A stretch of DNA of 64,000 nucleotides from Vibrio spartinae (GCF_024347135.1 NZ_AP024908.1:992001-1056000), one strand, 5' to 3'. Positions 10,830 to 19,496 are shown, counted from the first letter of the stretch. The notes: generated from the letters alone by a model not told the origin. Program-made: numbers and translations.

Positions 10830-10940
10830 AATGGCGAAATTAGGCCTAATTATTATTCATTTAGGCCAAATACATTTGTCTCACTCTTTTTGGCTGGATT
10901 GCAAAATAAATTGGCTTAATTTCGCCATGAGCGGCTTATA
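10830..10940. promoter_or_regulatory. Possible AraC-regulator operator region
   Basis: Short elements ATGGCGAAATTAGGCC, TTTAGGCCAAAT and the inverted GGCTTAATTTCGCCAT lie between the receptor and its AraC-type regulator. Similar elements (TTTTGGCCGAATTG, TATTATGGCGAAATG) recur upstream of the regulator at about 11889-11925. The repetition in both orientations fits binding sites for the adjacent regulator; this is an inference from the repeats. Confidence 0.4.
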
Positions 10941-10994
10941 GAGATGACGATCACGCCGGCTCCAGCGTAGGAACGCTTCTGGTGCGAAACCAAA

Positions 10995-11846
10995 TCAGGT
11001 TAGACCCTGTTCGGAAAGTATGATGGCTGGCACAGCCGTCGTCTCTCCGTTGGTCATTCGTTCCGAGATGTATCGCGCTGGGGGCTTGCCGACTGCCTTG
11101 CGGAACATGGTCACGAAACCACTGGCATTCTCGTAACCCAATTCCAACGCCACCGTCTGCACGCTTTCACCTTTGGTCAGGCGCTGGAGTGCAAGGATCA
11201 CATGCAATTGCCGCCGCCAGCGTCCGAAACTCATACCGATTTCGTTCAGCAGCAGCCGACTCATGTTTCGTTCACTCATGCCGATGCGGGTAGCCCACTC
11301 CCCCTTCAATGTTTTATCTGTGGGGTCGGCCAGCAGCATCTCCGCGAGCTGACGCAATCGCGGATCGTGTGGCACCGGCAGATGGAGGTTTTCTACCGGT
11401 GCTGCCGCCAGCTCATCCAGTAAAGTAGCGATCAGCCGATCTTCCCGGCTTCCGAGTTCATACAATTTGGGAAAGCCAGCCACCTTCAGCAGCAATTCAC
11501 GTAGCAGCGGCGATACTGAAATCGTGCAGCAGGTTTTTGGCAGATCCGGTGCGGCATCAGGCTCGACGAACAGGCAATAACATTCCGTTTCACCCGCTCC
11601 CCGGGATGAGTGGGGCAAGTTTCCCGGTATCCATACAGCGCACTGCGGCGGCACGATCCAGACTCCGTCTTCAACTTCGCAGTTGAGAATACCGCGAACG
11701 GAGTAAATCAGTTGCGCCTTGTGATGCTGATGACGGGCCTGTTCCCAGTCCTTTGTTACCGATGTGGCACTCAGCGCAACCACCGGCCGGGGGACATTAT
11801 CAACATCTCGGGCAGTGCTCAGGTCGGTGATTGTAATGTTAGACAT
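10995..11846 (-). CDS. AraC-family regulator with N-terminal cupin
   Basis: This 283-aa regulator has an N-terminal cupin-like sensor (HHKAQLIYSVRG, VPPQCAVWIPGNLPHS) and a C-terminal double helix-turn-helix of AraC type (GMSERNMSRLLLNEIGMSFGRWRRQ; VALELGYENASGFVTMFRKAVG). The ATG at 11846 is preferred over an in-frame TTG at 11885. It is encoded directly upstream of, and on the same strand as, the TonB receptor, so it probably controls siderophore uptake. Its GC-rich composition matches the receptor block. Confidence 0.85.
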   Translation of the reverse strand: MSNITITDLSTARDVDNVPRPVVALSATSVTKDWEQARHQHHKAQLIYSVRGILNCEVEDGVWIVPPQCAVWIPGNLPHSSRGAGETECYCLFVEPDAAPDLPKTCCTISVSPLLRELLLKVAGFPKLYELGSREDRLIATLLDELAAAPVENLHLPVPHDPRLRQLAEMLLADPTDKTLKGEWATRIGMSERNMSRLLLNEIGMSFGRWRRQLHVILALQRLTKGESVQTVALELGYENASGFVTMFRKAVGKPPARYISERMTNGETTAVPAIILSEQGLT

Positions 11847-11955
11847 AGTCAGTTCTGAACCTCGGATCGACGATGAGAAGGTCAAATATTTTGGCCGAAT
11901 TGAAAAATATTATGGCGAAATGATGCAATGACGTCCAGCGATCCTACAGGTATCT

Positions 11956-12434
11956 TAGGATCAACGATGCTGCCTGTTCTGCTCGCTCGGAGCTGACCAC
12001 CAGCAATTTCTTGTAATGTTCTGAAGGAGTATTGGTATGCAGATTGATACCTCGCAGTTTCCTCTGGTCTGGACGCGATTCAACGCGCCGGGCACCGATC
12101 CCGAAACCTCGCCTTTTGCCGAGTTCGAGGCATTACTCGCTCGCAAGAGCGCCTTTGTGCTGCTCAACGACGAGGGGCTTGATAAAGGCGATCACGAACA
12201 TTCGCCGGATGAAATGAAACAAACATCGCGTTGGATGAAACGTAATAAAAGCGAGTTGAAAGCCTTTGTGAAAGCTGCGATCTACATCGAGCCGAATATC
12301 GCCAAGCGAATGGCAACGAAAGCGTTCGCCTCGGTATATGAGAAGTTCTGGGGTTATCCCATGCTCATGGTTGCCACCAAGGACGAAGCACTGGCTCTGG
12401 CGCAGAAGTTCTTAGCAGACGAGACCTGAAAGAT
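11956..12434. repeat. Long repeat R1, copy 1 (second copy at 27118-27596)
   Basis: About 470 bp from TTAGGATCAACGATGCTGCC to GACGAGACCTGAAA recurs at 27118-27596 in the same orientation with only a handful of differences. It covers one small gene plus 75 bp of leader. The second copy forms the junction that cuts off the 5' end of cdiA. Confidence 0.95.
12037..12429 (+). CDS. Conserved small protein of the siderophore-receptor block (copy 2)
   Basis: This 130-aa soluble protein is a paralogue of the 7564-7980 product (shared QFPLVWTRF, DHEHSPDEMKQ, KFWGYP) and nearly identical to the 27200-27592 product. GAAGGAG lies 7-8 nt before the ATG. It diverges from the AraC regulator gene. The function is unknown; association with siderophore uptake is inferred from its neighbours. 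Confidence 0.7.
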   Translation: MQIDTSQFPLVWTRFNAPGTDPETSPFAEFEALLARKSAFVLLNDEGLDKGDHEHSPDEMKQTSRWMKRNKSELKAFVKAAIYIEPNIAKRMATKAFASVYEKFWGYPMLMVATKDEALALAQKFLADET

Positions 12435-12518
12435 GAACTGGTGTACAGAGCATCGATGCCTCTGAAATTGGATACAAAGTCATCCTTGACAGCATCGTCG
12501 TTTATCATACTCCGTGTG

Positions 12519-12767
12519 CTAGACGTTGCTATTGCCCGAACTGTTGAATGAGTACATTCGAACTTCATCCCGAGCAAACCAGCCTAGCCTTTCATAAAAT
12601 TGTTGGGCATTCACATTGTCGTTATACACAAATAAGTGAGTTTTAGGGACACCTATTTTAGCTAGCGAACGGACGGCTTGGTCAACTCACTCACGACCGA
12701 GCTTCGCCCACCAAAGGGCTATCACTTCGTCATAGTCCACGATTTCCATTTCACGAATTTTTACCAC
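12519..12767 (-). pseudogene. GNAT acetyltransferase remnant with internal deletion
   Basis: Read from GTG 12767 (AAGGAG upstream), the frame gives REMEIVDYDEVIALWWAKLGRE, then an in-frame TGA. The same frame continues with VDQAVRSLAKIGVPKTHLFV and NVNAQQFYERLGWF up to a TAG at 12519. The start and end match a GNAT N-acetyltransferase, but the middle, including the acetyl-CoA loop (Q/RxxGxG/A), is missing. An internal deletion best explains this. Confidence 0.75.
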
Positions 12768-12797
12768 GTGACTCTCCTTGCGTATACGCTTGTCATG

Positions 12798-13214
12798 CTA
12801 CCTTTTCGCCATTGGGTGGTCTGGGTTTAATTGAAGAAGATCCCACAAGTTTCCATACAAATCTTCAAACACGGCTACCGTGCCATAGTCTTGTTCAGTT
12901 GGCTCTCGGACGAAGTGAATACCAATCGATTTCATGCGCTCAAAGTCACGCCAGAAATCATCAGTATTTAGAAATAGGAATACTCGACCACCGGCTTGAT
13001 TACCAATGAAATCATGCTGTTCTGGCTTCGAGGCTTTGGCAAGTAACAATGTGACACCATGAGAATTTGGTGGCGCGACAACCACCCAGCGTTTGTCTTG
13101 TGCAGGTTGATAAGTATCTTCAATCAGTTCAAATTTGAGTTTGTTTACGTAAAAATCAATTGCTTCATCATAGTCTTTTACAACCAAAGCAATATGGACA
13201 ATGTTCTGTTTCAT
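12798..13214 (-). CDS. VOC/glyoxalase-family protein
   Basis: This 138-aa single-module vicinal-oxygen-chelate protein opens with MKQNIVHIALVVKDYDEAIDFYVNKL and ends FEDLYGNLWDLLQLNP, the usual first and last strands carrying metal ligands (H, E). The ATG at 13214 follows AAGGAA and is preferred over the longer open frame to 13331. Substrates of this family vary widely, so none is assigned. It sits on the minus strand with other cassette-type genes. Confidence 0.85.
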   Translation of the reverse strand: MKQNIVHIALVVKDYDEAIDFYVNKLKFELIEDTYQPAQDKRWVVVAPPNSHGVTLLLAKASKPEQHDFIGNQAGGRVFLFLNTDDFWRDFERMKSIGIHFVREPTEQDYGTVAVFEDLYGNLWDLLQLNPDHPMAKR

Positions 13215-13355
13215 CGTATTCCTTATTAAAGATTTTGACCGGTAGCATGATACCCCAATCAATTGCGCATTGCGCTGGGACCAAGCGGTTGAAAAACATG
13301 AAAAGGCAACCGCGAAGCTTAACTGTATCAATTGCTTTGATTTGTGATGATCACG

Positions 13356-13781
13356 TCACCGACGTAACGCTAACCAATCCCTTTCACTTGGCATCGTTTC
13401 AAATTGCGGAAGACCATCGTTTATGAACCCCACATCCCAGTTTGCATGAGATCCAACATAGACATGAGCGACAACTTTTGTATCCACCGGCTCGGACAGC
13501 AAACCAGCAGGCACCCAGTATGAATCACCATTCGAGCTGATATTGGGTACCGGACTACCACACTGACAACAAAAATCAGATTTAAAACCCGAGTGAGTAG
13601 AGAACGACCTGATTTGCTCCTCGCCGCTACACCAATTAAAATTGGATACCTTAACTATCAAAGCTGAGTTTGATGAAGAACCCGACACTTTGCGACACAA
13701 CGAACAATGACATTGATAAATGGGTGGTAATTCGCCTGACAACTCAAACGAGACCTCTCCACATAAACAGTTTCCTTTCAA
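13356..13781 (-). CDS. GFA-family glutathione-dependent formaldehyde-activating-like protein
   Basis: This 141-aa zinc protein of the GFA/Mss4-like fold has all the cysteine motifs: CLCG near the start, CHCSLCRK around residue 30, and CCQCGSPVP around residue 70. The true reaction for most members is unknown. The gene begins shortly after a GCGTTATGC core-site-like sequence on the minus strand, as expected for an integron cassette. Confidence 0.85.
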   Translation of the reverse strand: MKGNCLCGEVSFELSGELPPIYQCHCSLCRKVSGSSSNSALIVKVSNFNWCSGEEQIRSFSTHSGFKSDFCCQCGSPVPNISSNGDSYWVPAGLLSEPVDTKVVAHVYVGSHANWDVGFINDGLPQFETMPSERDWLALRR

Positions 13782-13820
13782 TTGAATGATTCCTTGTCAA
13801 TGAGTACGCATAACGCCAAG

Positions 13821-14021
13821 CTAAGCGCTGCCGCATTCAGCGTCCTTGCTTGCGCTTTTTGTATGCTTACTTACGTAAAAAACACCCAGCACCATACCGA
13901 CCGTCAAGCCGAGAACATGGCCTGGCTTCGGATAATGAGCGGAAATAACGCCCGCAATAAGGTGTGCCCCGTTGAACCAGCCAAGCGCACCGAACTTTAA
14001 ACCAAAACTGACGAGTGTAAC
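13821..14021 (-). CDS. Small membrane protein of a cassette, 5' end unclear
   Basis: An open frame on the minus strand reads SFGLKFGALGWFNGAHLIAG, then VLGLTVGMVLGVFYVSKHTK and stops at 13821-13823. It has two hydrophobic stretches and the look of small membrane proteins found in Vibrio integron cassettes. No in-frame start codon is evident after a TGA at about 14025, so it may be truncated or frameshifted. The stop falls inside a likely attC site ending GCGTTATGC. Confidence 0.4.
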   Translation of the reverse strand, partial: VTLVSFGLKFGALGWFNGAHLIAGVISAHYPKPGHVLGLTVGMVLGVFYVSKHTKSASKDAECGSA

Positions 14022-14111
14022 GCATCACCTTGATTGCCTTGTTAGCTGGCTATGCCGAATTAGCATTGAATGCATTGGCATTGTTGCATTTAAACTCAAA
14101 GTAATGTGTTG

Positions 14112-14915
14112 CTATCTTTTCCATTCATAACGGATATTTGTACAGTATTGGGAAAATCCTATCTTCTTGTACATCCCGAACCCTTTATTCGAGGACTGGA
14201 GAATCGCAACCTTATACCCGTCATTAAAAGCATCTTTTAAGATAACATTCATCATATTTCGACCAATACCTTTTCCCCTAAAGCTCGGTATTGTTGAGAC
14301 CCAATAAACACCAACGACCCCGTCGCTATAAAAACAACTAGCAGTAGCAACAGGCTGACCATCATATAAACCTAAATAACTTTTCACAGGATTTTTAAAA
14401 CCTGCATCCATTAGAATTTTTTTATATATTGGCCTAAGTTCATGGCTTAATTGAAAACCTTCAAACAAAGTAATGACCCAATCTTCTAAACCTTCCTCAG
14501 TACTCACTTGTTTTACAGTTAATTTTTCTAATGATTGTGGAGGAAATTCATGACACGCAAGATCGGCTGCCATCCCCGGATTTTCAGAAGAAACCTTTAG
14601 CCCCTGAGATACAAGTATTTCCCCTAAGTTTTTTGGACAACTTGAGGACCACACTTTCCAACAGAAGCCATCCTTTCTCGACTCTAAACTGTCCAGCATG
14701 TCACGAATAAGTGTATCTGGGTCATTTGGGTTAATTGTGGTTTCCAAAACCCCATTAAAAATTGGGATAGGGTTGGTACTTTCAATCCGGATGAATTGCT
14801 CATTGTTTTCTAGTGTAATAACACCTGACTGGGCCAGAAATAAATCATAAGAGAGTTGATTTTTATCGATCAACTTGGATAAACGCTGAGGTTCAAAATC
14901 TTTAATAGAATACAT
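14112..14915 (-). CDS. GNAT-family N-acetyltransferase
   Basis: This 267-aa protein carries a C-terminal GNAT domain: GVVGVYWVSTIPSFRGKGIG contains the acetyl-CoA-binding RGKGIG loop, followed by VAILQSSNKGFGMYKKIGF. The N-terminal 130 residues are less typical and could be a degenerate second GNAT unit. The ATG at 14915 has GGAGAG upstream. The substrate is unknown. It is on the minus strand like the other cassette-type genes here. Confidence 0.8.
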   Translation of the reverse strand: MYSIKDFEPQRLSKLIDKNQLSYDLFLAQSGVITLENNEQFIRIESTNPIPIFNGVLETTINPNDPDTLIRDMLDSLESRKDGFCWKVWSSSCPKNLGEILVSQGLKVSSENPGMAADLACHEFPPQSLEKLTVKQVSTEEGLEDWVITLFEGFQLSHELRPIYKKILMDAGFKNPVKSYLGLYDGQPVATASCFYSDGVVGVYWVSTIPSFRGKGIGRNMMNVILKDAFNDGYKVAILQSSNKGFGMYKKIGFSQYCTNIRYEWKR

Positions 14916-15000
14916 ACTTTCTCTCCAAGTTAATCTAAACAGTACTACCATTTCATTTAACGATTGCCGCTTGTCGCTCCTGCCAGCTAACAGTGATTAG

Positions 15001-15130
15001 ACAGCATCCCGCCGTATAACATCCCAGCACTGTGCTGTATAACACAACTTATGATATTAGAACATTGTTGTCTATCTTGCTGAAAATAAAAACAAAATGA
15101 TGCATGAAATATGAGATGGGGGTAGACATT
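15001..15130. repeat. Palindrome-rich segment upstream of the leuA fragment
   Basis: TTAGACAGCATCCCGCCGTA and a second site resemble 37816-37860 upstream of the intact leuA. The 13-bp palindrome CAGCACTGTGCTG occurs twice here (about 15034 and 15131), bracketing about 90 bp not present at the intact locus. Confidence 0.6.
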
Positions 15131-15602
15131 ACAGCACTGTGCTGTCTAAAATCTGCCGCTCGCTCTTTTATCAGTGAACTTGAGATAAGATTCTCTCTCC
15201 TTTCTCTGCAAAGAAAATCAATAAAATCTGAATCATTAGGGCGAAAATGCCATGAGGTGACTGTTTTGTCCAAAACCCGACGATTCCTGTCAACTTCTGT
15301 TCAGATATGATCCACAAACCCTTCTAGCATGAATGTTCCCTTTCCTAACCTATGGACAGATTCAACATGCTAGCCACGCCATCAGACAAATATGTACCCG
15401 CACCGGTCATTCGTTTTCCGCAAAGAACTTGGCCGTCAAAACAGTTAGAACAAGGCCCCCGCTGGTGCTCGACCGATTTAAGAGACGGCAACCAGTCGTT
15501 AGCCAACCCGATGAACATCGATAAAAAATTGAAGTTTTTTGATCATCTGGTGACGTGTGGATTTAAGGAGGTTGAAGTGGCATTTCCGTCTGCATCACAA
15601 AG
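15131..15602. repeat. Long repeat R2, copy 1 (second copy at 37850-38321)
   Basis: About 470 bp covering the leuA upstream region and its first 80 or so codons recurs at 37850-38321 in the same orientation, almost without change. The two copies flank about 22.7 kb that includes the CDI locus and the AfsA-type cluster. Confidence 0.95.
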
Positions 15603-15630
15603 AGTCAGCTTATCAGGACACACACCTTAA
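15352..15630 (+). pseudogene. Truncated leuA-like gene (5' fragment)
   Basis: The first 82 codons match the intact 2-isopropylmalate synthase gene at 38071 ([19 protein letters not shown] through [11 protein letters not shown]). The reading then leaves homology at about 15602 and ends after RVSLSGHTP. No catalytic barrel remains, so it is non-functional. The break lies directly beside repeat-element sequence. Confidence 0.9.
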
Positions 15631-15631
15631 A

Positions 15632-15832
15632 GTGCGTCATATTTCGGTGCCGGAGGCTGGGAAGGTAAATTGTAATTCCGTAGTTTGGGAAAACCACCCG
15701 ACCAAGAAAACCATTCACGGATGAATGGTTAGGCTTTTCCGGGCAGGACGCCCGTAAAAGCCGATTCTGGACAACGCACGACGCCGCCAAACAAAAAATA
15801 TTTTCTGGTTCGTCTTTCATCTCTGCGAAAAT
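15632..15832. repeat. Dispersed structured repeat (copy 1)
   Basis: This element contains the hairpin CCATTC-ACGGAT-GAATGG, then GCTTTTCCGGGCAGGACGCC pairing back through CGTAAAAGC, and the segment ending in TTTTCTGGTTCGTCTTTCATCTC. The right half of the third hairpin is missing. Further copies lie at 19612, 54767, 55786 and 56261. Confidence 0.75.
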
Positions 15833-15890
15833 TACGAGGACACACACCATAAGTAAATCCATTCCTTGAGGTGCGTGTCCTGATTATTTT
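15833..15890. repeat. Short repeat ACACACCATAAGTAAATCC (copy 1)
   Basis: AGGACACACACCATAAGTAA through TTCCTTGAGGTGCGTGTCCT is repeated at 19497-19545. It is itself an imperfect inverted repeat (AGGACACACACC / GGTGCGTGTCCT). It joins the structured repeat to an MNT-HEPN remnant here, and follows an orphan immunity gene in the other copy. Confidence 0.65.
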
Positions 15891-15891
15891 T

Positions 15892-16166
15892 TCTTTGCCT
15901 GTACCCTACTCACCTGCACCAATTATTTACCCAAGTCCCACAACATCGAAAAACTGGGTAAACTATGCGCCCAAATCGATGCTGAATTTGCAATGATTTT
16001 CCCTCTCGATAACAAATTCCACCGCCGCTGCTTCCGCCGCCGACAACGCGCCTATATCGAAGCCCGCTATTCAGAGCATTATGAGATTACCGTGGAAGAA
16101 TTGGCATATCTGGAAACAGAAGTGCGGCGGTTGAAAGGATTGGTGGAACGGGTTTGTTTGGGGTAG
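15892..16166 (+). pseudogene. MNT-HEPN gene remnant (3' end)
   Basis: The reading FACTLLTCTNYLPKSHNIEK to the end LVERVCLG* matches the last 90 residues of the intact gene at 19958-20836, with few changes. The nucleotidyltransferase half is absent, so only the HEPN end remains. It abuts dispersed-repeat sequence on its left. Confidence 0.85.
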
Positions 16167-16197
16167 GCTGGAACTGAAGTTCCAGATTACCCAGTAA

Positions 16198-16848
16198 TTA
16201 CTCACTTGAAAAAAATTCAGGTTCCCACTCTAAAATTAAATTTTTTATCGCATCAATATTCCATTGTTTATTCAGATCATCATCGGATTGTTTATCCAGA
16301 TACAAAAAACATTCTTTTAAAGTTGGTAAATATTCTTTCCATCCCTGACCTCCAATTAACCTCATAAAAAGTGTCACATCTAGTGTCATTTCACAAAGCA
16401 ACAATAGTATCTTTGTTGCTAGAGGAAATATTTTCTTTCGTGCATACTCTCCTTGATTAAAAGATGTATCTGCACATCTTGCGTAATAGTCATATGTACT
16501 AGATAAAAATGATTCATAGGTCGTGTCGTAAAATGTATGTAACCGATGAGGTTCCAAGTTCCCTAATTGATCAATACGTTGATCAATACAGTATTGATAA
16601 TAATCAATAGCTTTTTCATTACCCCAAGCAGCGAGAAGCTTACAGGCTTCAAGAGAAATTAATGAATATTTCGGTTCATGAATCGGCTTTAGTAAAGCTT
16701 CTAATTGGGGGATGCGTTCTTGAGGAATTTCTTCATTCTCGCAACCGAAAACATCCTCCATATCATCAATTAAACATCCACTTTTATCATAATGAATGTA
16801 TAAAAGATCATAAATTTCTTGTCCCATTAATTCTTGCAAACTACTCAT
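16198..16848 (-). CDS. Putative immunity protein for the orphan CdiA-CT
   Basis: This 216-aa acidic soluble protein is mostly helical by composition. It overlaps the 3' end of the orphan toxin gene by 8 bp and runs on the same strand, the usual toxin-immunity order in CDI loci. I do not recognise the family. The assignment as immunity is inferred from position. Confidence 0.6.
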   Translation of the reverse strand: MSSLQELMGQEIYDLLYIHYDKSGCLIDDMEDVFGCENEEIPQERIPQLEALLKPIHEPKYSLISLEACKLLAAWGNEKAIDYYQYCIDQRIDQLGNLEPHRLHTFYDTTYESFLSSTYDYYARCADTSFNQGEYARKKIFPLATKILLLLCEMTLDVTLFMRLIGGQGWKEYLPTLKECFLYLDKQSDDDLNKQWNIDAIKNLILEWEPEFFSSE

Positions 16849-18754
16849 CCATTACGCCTTTTTTAATGTAATCACGAGAAACACAGCCAGAGATTAGACA
16901 CTCATTATCCCTCACTGCATTAGACAAGTCACCTTTAGCTCTATCAAGCTTTTTTAGATTGTCCAGACTAGGATTCGTATCATAACGCTTCTGCGCCTTA
17001 TCAATTTTTTGTTGAAGTGCGGCTTGTACCTGTTGAGGGGTAATAATTTTAACATGTTTAATTTTACCTGAATCAATATCTTGCTGTAAGCGACCAGTAT
17101 CGATTTCTATCGCATCAGAACCATAATTTTTCTCAGTTCTAGCAGTGTTACCATCGACTGCGGTTGCCGAAATATACTGACTATTACTTTTTGCTGGATC
17201 AGAACCACGAATATGTTGTTGAATAGTAACATTTCCATCTGGGTTAGCTGGGACCAAATTGCCATTCTCATCTATATACGCTTTTTTCTGATTTCTATAA
17301 TTTGTTGTTGCATAAAAATCACTGTCTCGTCGAATGACAGAAGTAGGAACACCACTACTAGAGCTAGAAGTCGTAGACAATTTCCCTTCAACTGACGCTG
17401 AACTAACCGAATCAGCTTTCTCCCCTATTCCCTTGAGTACCTTATATGCTGCTGCATCCTCTGCTGTCGCTGCGCCAGTATATTTGCCCCCTTTCGCCGC
17501 ACCTAACCCAGCGGCAAGACCACTCAAGAAACCAACCCCTGACTCAAACTGCTCTTTAGTGATATTGGTTCCGTAGGCCTCATTGAATGCTTTCAGACTA
17601 TTCTCAGTCCCTTGATCCATACCCGCTTGATACCGATCCGTCCGCGCATCGCTGTCGGTGTAGCCAAATGATTTGTCCACTACCGTTGCCATGTCCATAT
17701 TATCGGCAACTTTCAGGAAGCTATATTTCAACAACACTTCCTGTGCTTCCGGATTGCTGGCCCCAGCCTCTTCAAGGGCTTTCATTTCATTATATTTTTC
17801 TGTGCCGACTGCATATTCCGCAGAGCAATGCGTCAAGGCACAGGCGGCCTCTTTCAGCTCTTGCTGACGGCGCTCATCATTCCCGGCAAGTGCCAGAATC
17901 GCAGTTCGCTCATCAGCATTCGGCTGACGATAATCAATCGTCGGGTCTCGCAATAATGGCGCTGCCGTTTGTGTATTTTCTTGGACTAAATCACTACGAT
18001 TTGTGCCTCGCTGTAAATTCCAGCCACCGAAATCACCGCGCCCTGTATTGGCGAAGTTGAAACCAACATAATCTTCAGTGGCTTCACCCATCGTGTCGGC
18101 ATACTCTTCCCGATTCGCCTTATAGGCATCATTATGTGTACCGGTACTTTGAGCATCGTCCAGATAATGTTGGGTTTCATGGCCGATGGTGTTGACAATA
18201 TCTTCAAGACGGTAATGCGCTGCATCATTGATGAGCACCGTCCCTTCAGCATATGCGCCTTTCGCGGACTGACCATTCGCTGTTTTGACCAGCGCTGTCA
18301 TCACTTGTGCCGGGTTCAAACCAAACTGCTCAGCAATGGAGGCTGACAGTGCCTGATAAGCCGTCTCCTTTTGCGCCGGAGTTGCAGTCGGGTTATTGAG
18401 TGTCTCGACATACGCCTGATTGTCATCGCTTGTCACAAATGTTTTTGCTGCGGTAAAGAACCCTTGTTTCTGTCCCACATGCTCCCGCAGGCTGCTGACA
18501 CCACTGTCGTCATCACTCAATAAGCCTACGCTCTTTTTCGTTACCGTATCGGCAATCGCAGTGCCAGTGATTGCATTGCGTTTAAAGTCTTCCTTGATTT
18601 GTGCACGCCCCGTCTCACTCAGCAACCGATGGTCAACCGTGACATCAACGTTGCCCTGCTGACGGTCCACTGAATACAGGTCTTTCTCGGTATGCTCGAC
18701 ATCCCGGTTCAGACGCTCGGTATCATCACTGTTGTGTGTGTCCTCGATACGCAA
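16841..18754 (-). CDS. Orphan CdiA C-terminal module with ADP-ribosyltransferase-like toxin
   Basis: Residues 1-45 repeat the conserved stalk found inside the big CdiA (RIEDTHxSDDTERLNRDVEH, VDVTVDHR). A zincin-like segment follows (TIGHETQHYLDDAQ, about 190, and a downstream NREEYADTMGEATEDY), then a spacer and a C-terminal toxin of about 170 residues. That end has VIRRDSDFY, IQQHIRGSDP, SQYISATA and AIEIDTGR in the order of R-S-E ADP-ribosyltransferases, though with weak motifs. The start is only a TTG and no signal or transport domain exists, so it is a recombination cassette rather than a working exported protein. Confidence 0.65.
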   Translation of the reverse strand: MRIEDTHNSDDTERLNRDVEHTEKDLYSVDRQQGNVDVTVDHRLLSETGRAQIKEDFKRNAITGTAIADTVTKKSVGLLSDDDSGVSSLREHVGQKQGFFTAAKTFVTSDDNQAYVETLNNPTATPAQKETAYQALSASIAEQFGLNPAQVMTALVKTANGQSAKGAYAEGTVLINDAAHYRLEDIVNTIGHETQHYLDDAQSTGTHNDAYKANREEYADTMGEATEDYVGFNFANTGRGDFGGWNLQRGTNRSDLVQENTQTAAPLLRDPTIDYRQPNADERTAILALAGNDERRQQELKEAACALTHCSAEYAVGTEKYNEMKALEEAGASNPEAQEVLLKYSFLKVADNMDMATVVDKSFGYTDSDARTDRYQAGMDQGTENSLKAFNEAYGTNITKEQFESGVGFLSGLAAGLGAAKGGKYTGAATAEDAAAYKVLKGIGEKADSVSSASVEGKLSTTSSSSSGVPTSVIRRDSDFYATTNYRNQKKAYIDENGNLVPANPDGNVTIQQHIRGSDPAKSNSQYISATAVDGNTARTEKNYGSDAIEIDTGRLQQDIDSGKIKHVKIITPQQVQAALQQKIDKAQKRYDTNPSLDNLKKLDRAKGDLSNAVRDNECLISGCVSRDYIKKGVMDE

Positions 18755-18779
18755 CCGTGTGTGTCCTCGATACGCAACC
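18732..18779. repeat. Tandem 23-24 nt duplication at a module junction
   Basis: GTGTGTCCTCGATACGCAAC occurs twice in tandem, exactly where the orphan CDI module meets an MNT-HEPN remnant. The same motif, once only, is in the matching stalk of the large cdiA near 23386-23405. Confidence 0.75.
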
Positions 18780-18962
18780 TACAAATGCCACCGCCGCTGC
18801 TTCCGTCGCCTACAACGCGCCTATATCGAAGCCCGCTATTCAGAGCATTATGAGATTACCGTGGGAGAATTGGCGTATCTGGAGGTTGAGGTGCAAAAGC
18901 TGAAAGGGTTGGTGGAACGGATTTGTTTGGGGCGGGTTGATCCCCAAACAAACCAAAATTAA
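18780..18962 (+). pseudogene. MNT-HEPN gene remnant (3' end)
   Basis: CHRRCFRRLQRAYIEARYSE to LKGLVERICLGR matches the last 50 residues of the intact MNT-HEPN gene at 19958-20836, then runs on for VDPQTNQN before a stop. There is no start and no nucleotidyltransferase part. Confidence 0.85.
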
Positions 18963-18976
18963 GGGAGGTTTAGCCA

Positions 18977-19105
18977 ATGAAAACTACTTGTTCAGTACTA
19001 CTGTATGCCGATATATTCAATTTAGATTTGAACAAAAATCAGCCTGGCTCAAAGCACTCTTATCAAGAAGAAAACATCGGTCCTTTAGCCTATATATCTC
19101 AGTAA
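18977..19105 (+). CDS. Possible 42-aa small protein
   Basis: The ATG at 18977 is preceded 8 nt upstream by the perfect ribosome site AAGGGAGG. The frame gives MKTTCSVLLYADIFNLDLN and ends in IGPLAYISQ after 42 codons. I do not recognise it; it may be a real small gene or the start of a gene lost by rearrangement. It sits between an MNT-HEPN remnant and an orphan immunity gene. Confidence 0.35.
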   Translation: MKTTCSVLLYADIFNLDLNKNQPGSKHSYQEENIGPLAYISQ

Positions 19106-19147
19106 TTCTACCCTGTTAAGCATTTATTCTTTCGTTTTAATTAATAT

Positions 19148-19450
19148 TTACCCGAGTTTATTAGTACTTTCATCATTATCAGACAAAAGCAAACTTAGAG
19201 ACATATCAATCCATTGATATGACGACATACCTTCAGATTCTGGTCTAAAGCTTCCGCCAATGTCGTTAATAAAACTCTGGGGTAAGTTATCAGTCTCACG
19301 CAGTGCTAAAAGGCAACTGTACAGCTCGTGAACTGTGTCTTCTGTTTCACATTTTACAAAACTCTCCATCAAAGACTTAGAGGTAGAGTGGTCATAGCGC
19401 CAGTCTTGATGAAAATATGCTTCAGCTAGATACCGTAAAATACTATCCAT
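19148..19450 (-). CDS. Orphan CdiI-type immunity protein
   Basis: This 100-aa protein opens MDSILRYLAEAYFHQDWRYD, the signature start of the CdiI_2-type contact-dependent inhibition immunity family, and has a mid-region VHELYSCLLALRE. No matching toxin lies next to it, so it is an orphan immunity gene, a common feature downstream of cdiA. Confidence 0.7.
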   Translation of the reverse strand: MDSILRYLAEAYFHQDWRYDHSTSKSLMESFVKCETEDTVHELYSCLLALRETDNLPQSFINDIGGSFRPESEGMSSYQWIDMSLSLLLSDNDESTNKLG

Positions 19451-19496
19451 TTATTACCTATTCATTTGGTTTAGGAAAAGAAGTCTAAAAATTACA

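Noticed and set aside
18732..18779. Tandem repeat that might be a CRISPR-like unit
   Set aside because: Only two adjacent copies with no spacers; it is a junction duplication.
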